Virus record (IMG/VR): IMGVR_UViG_3300025141_008848
Coordinates: 1 to 64,000 of that record
Length of the DNA stretch: 64,000 nucleotides
Direction: 5' to 3' (one strand)
Source: a virus
A program made the position numbers and the translations under genes. Positions 60,536 through 64,000 of the stretch are shown piece after piece. Numbering within the stretch: the first letter of the stretch is position 1; each line of letters opens with the position of its first letter. The notes under the pieces were generated by a model. The model saw only the letters and a program-made list of their open reading frames with translations, was not told the DNA's origin and ran no database searches.

Positions 60536-61402
60536 ATGAGTAATAGTTTAGATGCTGTATTAGCCCAATACGAAAAAAACAAAGTTAGTGGTAGTTCCAC
60601 AAAACCACAGATGACATCCGAGGAAAGAATGAAACAATATCTTTCCATTATGTTACCAAAAGGAACAAAACAAGGAGAAAAAAGAATTAGAATAGTACCC
60701 ACATCAGATGGTTCATCACCATTTAAAGAGGTATTTTTTCATAATATACAAGTACAAGGAAGATGGCAAAAAATTTATGACCCAGGAAAAGATGAACATG
60801 GGAAACCATCTGGAGAAAGAAGTCCATTAAATGAAGTTGAAGAAGCTTTAAGATTAGCTGGTGATGCACAATCAAAAGAATTAGCACGCTCTTATCGTTC
60901 ACAAAAATTTTATATTGTAAAAGTTGTTGATAGAGATAATGAAGAAGATGGTGTAAAATTTTGGAGATTTAAACATAATTGGAAAGGCGACGGACCAATA
61001 GATAAGATTATCCCTATTTGGAGAAATAAAGGTGATGTTACTGATATTAATGAAGGAAGAGACTTAATTTTAATCCTACAAACAGTACCTTTACCAGGTG
61101 GAAGAGGAGAATATACTACAGTATCTTCAGTTATGTATGAAGACCCAGGAAAATTATCAGAAGACACAACATTACTAAAAGAGTGGACAGAAGACGAAAG
61201 AACTTGGAAAGATGTATATTCACAAAAACCAGTAGAATATTTAGAAGCTATTTCTAAAGGATTGGACCCAGTTTGGGATTCAGAACTTAAAAAATATGTT
61301 TATGATGACCCTAATAGTGTTAAGAACGCAACCAATACATCTACGATAGGTTCAACCGACCCACAAGCAAACGACCCACAATCCGAAGACTTACCATTTT
61401 AA
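60536..61402 (+). CDS. 32: single-stranded DNA-binding protein (gp32-like)
   Basis: A 288-residue protein. MTSEERMKQYLSIMLPKGTKQGEKRIRIVP, VFFHNIQVQGRWQKIYDPG and KFYIVKVVDRDNEEDGVKFW followed by LILILQTVPLPGGRGEYTTV follow the OB-fold strand order of phage gp32-like proteins. The gp32 zinc cysteines are absent. The tail is acidic and ends EDLPF, like the DDIPF tip of bacterial SSB that docks repair proteins. It protects ssDNA and loads UvsX. It is the first gene of the recombination block and 9 bases from uvsX. Confidence 0.85.
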   Translation: MSNSLDAVLAQYEKNKVSGSSTKPQMTSEERMKQYLSIMLPKGTKQGEKRIRIVPTSDGSSPFKEVFFHNIQVQGRWQKIYDPGKDEHGKPSGERSPLNEVEEALRLAGDAQSKELARSYRSQKFYIVKVVDRDNEEDGVKFWRFKHNWKGDGPIDKIIPIWRNKGDVTDINEGRDLILILQTVPLPGGRGEYTTVSSVMYEDPGKLSEDTTLLKEWTEDERTWKDVYSQKPVEYLEAISKGLDPVWDSELKKYVYDDPNSVKNATNTSTIGSTDPQANDPQSEDLPF

Positions 61403-61411
61403 TTAAGGATT

Positions 61412-62416
61412 ATGGCATTGAAAAAAAGAACATTTTCAGAACTGAAAAACAAGTTTTCAAAGAAAGCTAACTTTAAACCAGAAAGATTTTTTGATTTAGG
61501 GAAAGCTTTTCTTGATGCTACCGGACTACCAGGACCAGCAATGGGACATCTACAAATGTTTCTTGGCCATTCAGATACCGGTAAAACTACAGCTTTAATT
61601 AAAGCAGCTGTTGATGCACAAAATAAAGGAATTTTACCAGTATTAATTATTACTGAACAAAAATGGGGATTCGAACACGCTAAACTTTTGGGTTTTGATT
61701 GTGAAGAAGTGGTAGACCAAACTACTGGTGAAGTAGATTGGGACGGATTCTTTCTTTTTAATAACGACTTTCAGTATATAGAAGAAATTACGGACTATAT
61801 TAATACTTTATTAGATGCACAAGCTAAAGGTGAATTAGAATATGATTTATTATTTTTATGGGATTCTGTTGGTTCAGTACCCTGTAAAATGACTTTTGAT
61901 GGGAAAGGTGGTAAAATGCATAATGCAGCAACTTTAGCTGATAAAATTGGTATGGGATTAAACCAAAGGATAGGTAAATCCAGAAGACAAGATTCAAAAT
62001 ATACAAACACCCTAGTTGTGGTAAATCAACCCTGGGTGGAATTACCCGACAACCCATTTGGACAACCAAAAATTAAAGCAAAAGGAGGAGAATCTTTATG
62101 GTTAAACTCTACTTTAGTTTTTAGGTTTGGGAACCAAAAAAATGCAGGAACTACAAATATTTCTGCTGTTAAAGATAAAAGAAAAGTAAAATTTGCCACT
62201 AGGACAAAAATAACTATTATGAAAAATCACGTAAATGGTTTAGGTTATGAGGATGGTAAAATTTTAATAACCCCACACGGTTTTGTTTCAGGCAGAGAAC
62301 CGGTAGAAGAGAAAAAATCAATTGAAAAATATAAACAAGAATACGCTACATTTTGGAGTGACCAACTAGGTTCCGGTGGTGAATTCGACTTAAAAATAGA
62401 AAAAGAAAATGACTAA
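61412..62416 (+). CDS. uvsX: UvsX/RecA-like recombinase
   Basis: A 334-residue ATPase. Walker A GHSDTGKTT (52-60), the Walker B strand LLFLWDSVGS (about 145-155), VVVNQPWVE (the L1/Q region) and a late RTKITIMKNHVNG are in RecA order. UvsX forms filaments on ssDNA and drives strand exchange for repair and recombination-dependent replication. The ribosome site AAGGATT precedes the ATG. It overlaps the FKBP gene by 8 bases, so the two are translated together. Confidence 0.93.
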   Translation: MALKKRTFSELKNKFSKKANFKPERFFDLGKAFLDATGLPGPAMGHLQMFLGHSDTGKTTALIKAAVDAQNKGILPVLIITEQKWGFEHAKLLGFDCEEVVDQTTGEVDWDGFFLFNNDFQYIEEITDYINTLLDAQAKGELEYDLLFLWDSVGSVPCKMTFDGKGGKMHNAATLADKIGMGLNQRIGKSRRQDSKYTNTLVVVNQPWVELPDNPFGQPKIKAKGGESLWLNSTLVFRFGNQKNAGTTNISAVKDKRKVKFATRTKITIMKNHVNGLGYEDGKILITPHGFVSGREPVEEKKSIEKYKQEYATFWSDQLGSGGEFDLKIEKEND

Positions 62417-62843
62417 ATTAAAAACAGGAGATAAAGTAAAAGTACACTATATAGGCACTTTAAAGGATGGTACTACATTTGATAATTCTAGAGACCATGG
62501 AGATGGGTTAGAATTTATTATTGATGACGGAAAATTACTTAAAGGTTTTAATGATACAGTAAAAGAATTAAATGTTGGTGAAAAAAATACTGTAGCATTA
62601 AAAGCAAAAGAAGCTTATGGTGAATACATTCCAGAAGCTATCATTACTGTAAAAAAGACAGAACTCCCACCAGATTTAAAGTATGATATAGATGGGTTTA
62701 TTCACGGACAGGACGACCAAGGAAGACCAGTCCAAGGACAGGTAGTGAAAATCAATGAAGAGGACATTAATTTAAATATGAATCACCCACTAGCTGGTGA
62801 AGATTTAAATTTTGAAATTGAGTTGTTAGAAGTAGTAAAGTAA
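62409..62843 (+). CDS. SlyD-like FKBP peptidyl-prolyl isomerase
   Basis: A 144-residue protein. KLKTGDKVKVHYIGTLKDGTTFDNSRD, FIIDDGKLLKGFNDTVKELNVGEK and NHPLAGEDLNFEIELLEV are FKBP strands with the SlyD-type insert (AYGEYIPEAIITVKKTELP) between them, giving isomerase plus chaperone activity. The metal-binding His-rich tail of bacterial SlyD is missing. It catalyses Xaa-Pro isomerisation. Phages very rarely carry such a gene. Its overlap with uvsX (8 bases) suggests it works with early/middle gene products; a virion-folding role is also possible. Confidence 0.9.
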   Translation: MTKLKTGDKVKVHYIGTLKDGTTFDNSRDHGDGLEFIIDDGKLLKGFNDTVKELNVGEKNTVALKAKEAYGEYIPEAIITVKKTELPPDLKYDIDGFIHGQDDQGRPVQGQVVKINEEDINLNMNHPLAGEDLNFEIELLEVVK

Positions 62844-62873
62844 AAAAATTGTTTAACCTTTTAAAAATGTGTT

Positions 62874-63881
62874 TTGACAAGAACATTATTAGTTGACGGA
62901 AATTCCTTATTAAGTACTGGTTTTCATGGCATAAAAAATATGTATAATGGTACAGACCATATAGGTGGTTTGTACCATTTTTTAAATACCATTAGAAAAC
63001 ATATTGATGGTTATCTTATAACTAAGGTTGTGGTGCTATGGGATGGAGAAGAAAATTCTTCTTCACGACTTAGTTTATACCCTGACTATAAGTTAAATAG
63101 AAGACTAAGAAAGAAATCTACAGATGACATACAGTCCTATAACAAACAAAAATTACGGATACAAGAGTACCTAGAAGAACTTTACGCGAGACAGGCAACA
63201 TTTGATAAGTGTGAAGCTGACGATGGGATAGGGTACTACTGTGAAAAATCCAACGACAATAATATTATTATACTTACGTCCGATAGAGACCTATTACAAT
63301 TAATATCCCCTAAAGTATCCTTACATATAATATCTTTAAATAAACTCTTTAAAGAGGGAGACAAGGTTCCACTAAACGGGGTAAATATTCCATCAAGTAA
63401 TGTAAGACTAGTTAAAACTATTTGTGGGGACACTTCCGATAATATATATGGGATAAAAATGGTTGGTGTAAAATCACTAATAAAAATAAAACCAGAAATA
63501 CTACAAGAAAAAGTAACACTAAAAGAGGTTATAGAGACGATTAGCTCAAAAGACAAACTTAGTCAAAAAGAAAAAAATATATTAGAAGGTAAAACTAAAA
63601 ATAAAGAACAAAAACTTAATATATTAGATATTAACTATAATATTATAGGAGTGGGAAAACAATTCCTCACTCAAGAAGCAATAAATGGGATAAAAGAATT
63701 AGCCAAAGATGCGATAGACCCAGAAGGTAGACACTGGAAAAATGCTTTAGGCTTGATGATGTCAGATGGAATTCTTAATATTTTACCTAAGAAAGATGAT
63801 TCTTGGGTAGACTTTATAAGACCATTTTTAAGATTAACTAGAATAGAAAAAGATTTTTATAAAAATGAAAAAAATAATTAA
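62874..63881 (+). CDS. 5'-3' exonuclease / RNase H of the FEN family
   Basis: A 335-residue protein starting at TTG (62874): the only ATG near the start is out of frame, and TRTLLVDGNSLL is the expected N-terminal metal site. VVVLWDGEENSSSRLSLYPDYK, CEADDGIGYY, IILTSDRDLLQLI and CGDTSDNIYGIKMVGVKSL give the acidic clusters and helix-hairpin-helix typical of T4 RNase H and other 5' nucleases. It removes RNA primers and 5' flaps. It lies 30 bases after the FKBP gene and overlaps or abuts the next start. Confidence 0.88.
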   Translation: MTRTLLVDGNSLLSTGFHGIKNMYNGTDHIGGLYHFLNTIRKHIDGYLITKVVVLWDGEENSSSRLSLYPDYKLNRRLRKKSTDDIQSYNKQKLRIQEYLEELYARQATFDKCEADDGIGYYCEKSNDNNIIILTSDRDLLQLISPKVSLHIISLNKLFKEGDKVPLNGVNIPSSNVRLVKTICGDTSDNIYGIKMVGVKSLIKIKPEILQEKVTLKEVIETISSKDKLSQKEKNILEGKTKNKEQKLNILDINYNIIGVGKQFLTQEAINGIKELAKDAIDPEGRHWKNALGLMMSDGILNILPKKDDSWVDFIRPFLRLTRIEKDFYKNEKNN

Positions 63882-64000
63882 AATGAGACAAACAATAGAT
63901 AACGCACAAAAGTGTGAAGTGGTATTAAAATTAGAAAATAATATAGTATGCCAAAGATTCTTTTCAGTAAGGAATTTTAACAATAGAGCATGCAATTCAT
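63865..64000 (+). CDS. unknown protein, N-terminal part (runs off the window)
   Basis: An open frame from the ATG at 63865 (or at 63883, in frame) to the window end: about 45 residues, starting MKKIIKMRQTIDNAQK, then KLENNIVCQRFFSVRNFNN. No motif recognised. If the first ATG is used it overlaps the nuclease gene by 17 bases. The true start is not decided. Confidence 0.45.
   Translation, partial: MKKIIKMRQTIDNAQKCEVVLKLENNIVCQRFFSVRNFNNRACNS

Noticed and set aside
1-64000. tRNA genes, CRISPR arrays, insertion sequences, integrase or attachment sites
   Set aside because: I looked through the short intergenic stretches and saw no cloverleaf, repeat-spacer array, transposase or recombinase; a dedicated tRNA scan was not possible.

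Overview
The window is a 64 kb piece of a large, AT-rich, tailed-phage genome with a contractile tail (T4-like myovirus logic). The evidence is a tail sheath, tail tube, tape-measure-like protein, baseplate genes, a B-family DNA polymerase, UvsX, a gp32-like ssDNA-binding protein, a FEN-type 5' nuclease, PhoH and dUTPase, packed tightly with short overlaps and almost no non-coding space. I saw no tRNA, rRNA, CRISPR array, insertion sequence, integrase or terminase. Several independent hints point to a Bacteroidetes (flavobacterial-type) host. Three sites match that phylum's promoter (TTG/TTTG, 20 bases, TAnnTTTG). A lipoprotein carries a K-E surface-export-like signal after its lipobox cysteine. 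The NAD synthase and a DUF4494-like protein also resemble Bacteroidetes versions. The host remains an inference.

Region 1 (1-21836, minus strand): a truncated phoH, then about 20 kb of surface-glycan genes. It holds nucleotide-sugar enzymes (SDR epimerases, a GDP-mannose 3,5-epimerase-like protein, a UDP-sugar dehydrogenase-like protein and an RfbH-like 3-dehydrase), methyltransferases, at least ten glycosyltransferases including three GT11 paralogues, an NAD synthase, and two multi-domain fusions (SDR-cupin-C-methyltransferase; SDR-GT2). dUTPase, a DUF4494-like protein and a CDGSH iron-sulfur protein sit near its upstream end. The cluster looks able to make and attach an unusual deoxy or branched, methylated sugar chain; the acceptor (host surface, virion or DNA) cannot be read from sequence.

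Region 2 (21886-24575, minus): five small proteins of unknown function driven from a late-type promoter. Region 3 (24626-37268): a Cys-rich LamG-like fibre protein, DNA polymerase, an S74-chaperone fibre protein, a neck-like protein, an SNF2 helicase, and gp14/gp15-like neck and tail-completion genes. A 59-residue ribbon-helix-helix gene with a probable operator lies just before the sheath gene.

Region 4 (37593-59352): the tail module, comprising a very large sheath protein, three small acidic proteins, a lipoprotein and a membrane protein on the opposite strand, a HAD-like phosphatase, tube, chaperone pair, tape measure, and baseplate proteins ending in a 2119-residue hub-like protein with a C-terminal M23 peptidase. 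Region 5 (59440-64000): two small acidic proteins and a replication/recombination block (ssDNA-binding protein, UvsX, SlyD-like FKBP, 5' nuclease).

Two genome-wide patterns stand out. First, a TATTTATAATAAAAG-like element lies 19-24 bases upstream of many structural-gene starts on both strands and is probably the phage late promoter. Second, a short N-terminal segment ending in (L/I/V)-x-E recurs in a set of small proteins and may be a capsid-targeting peptide cut by the prohead protease.
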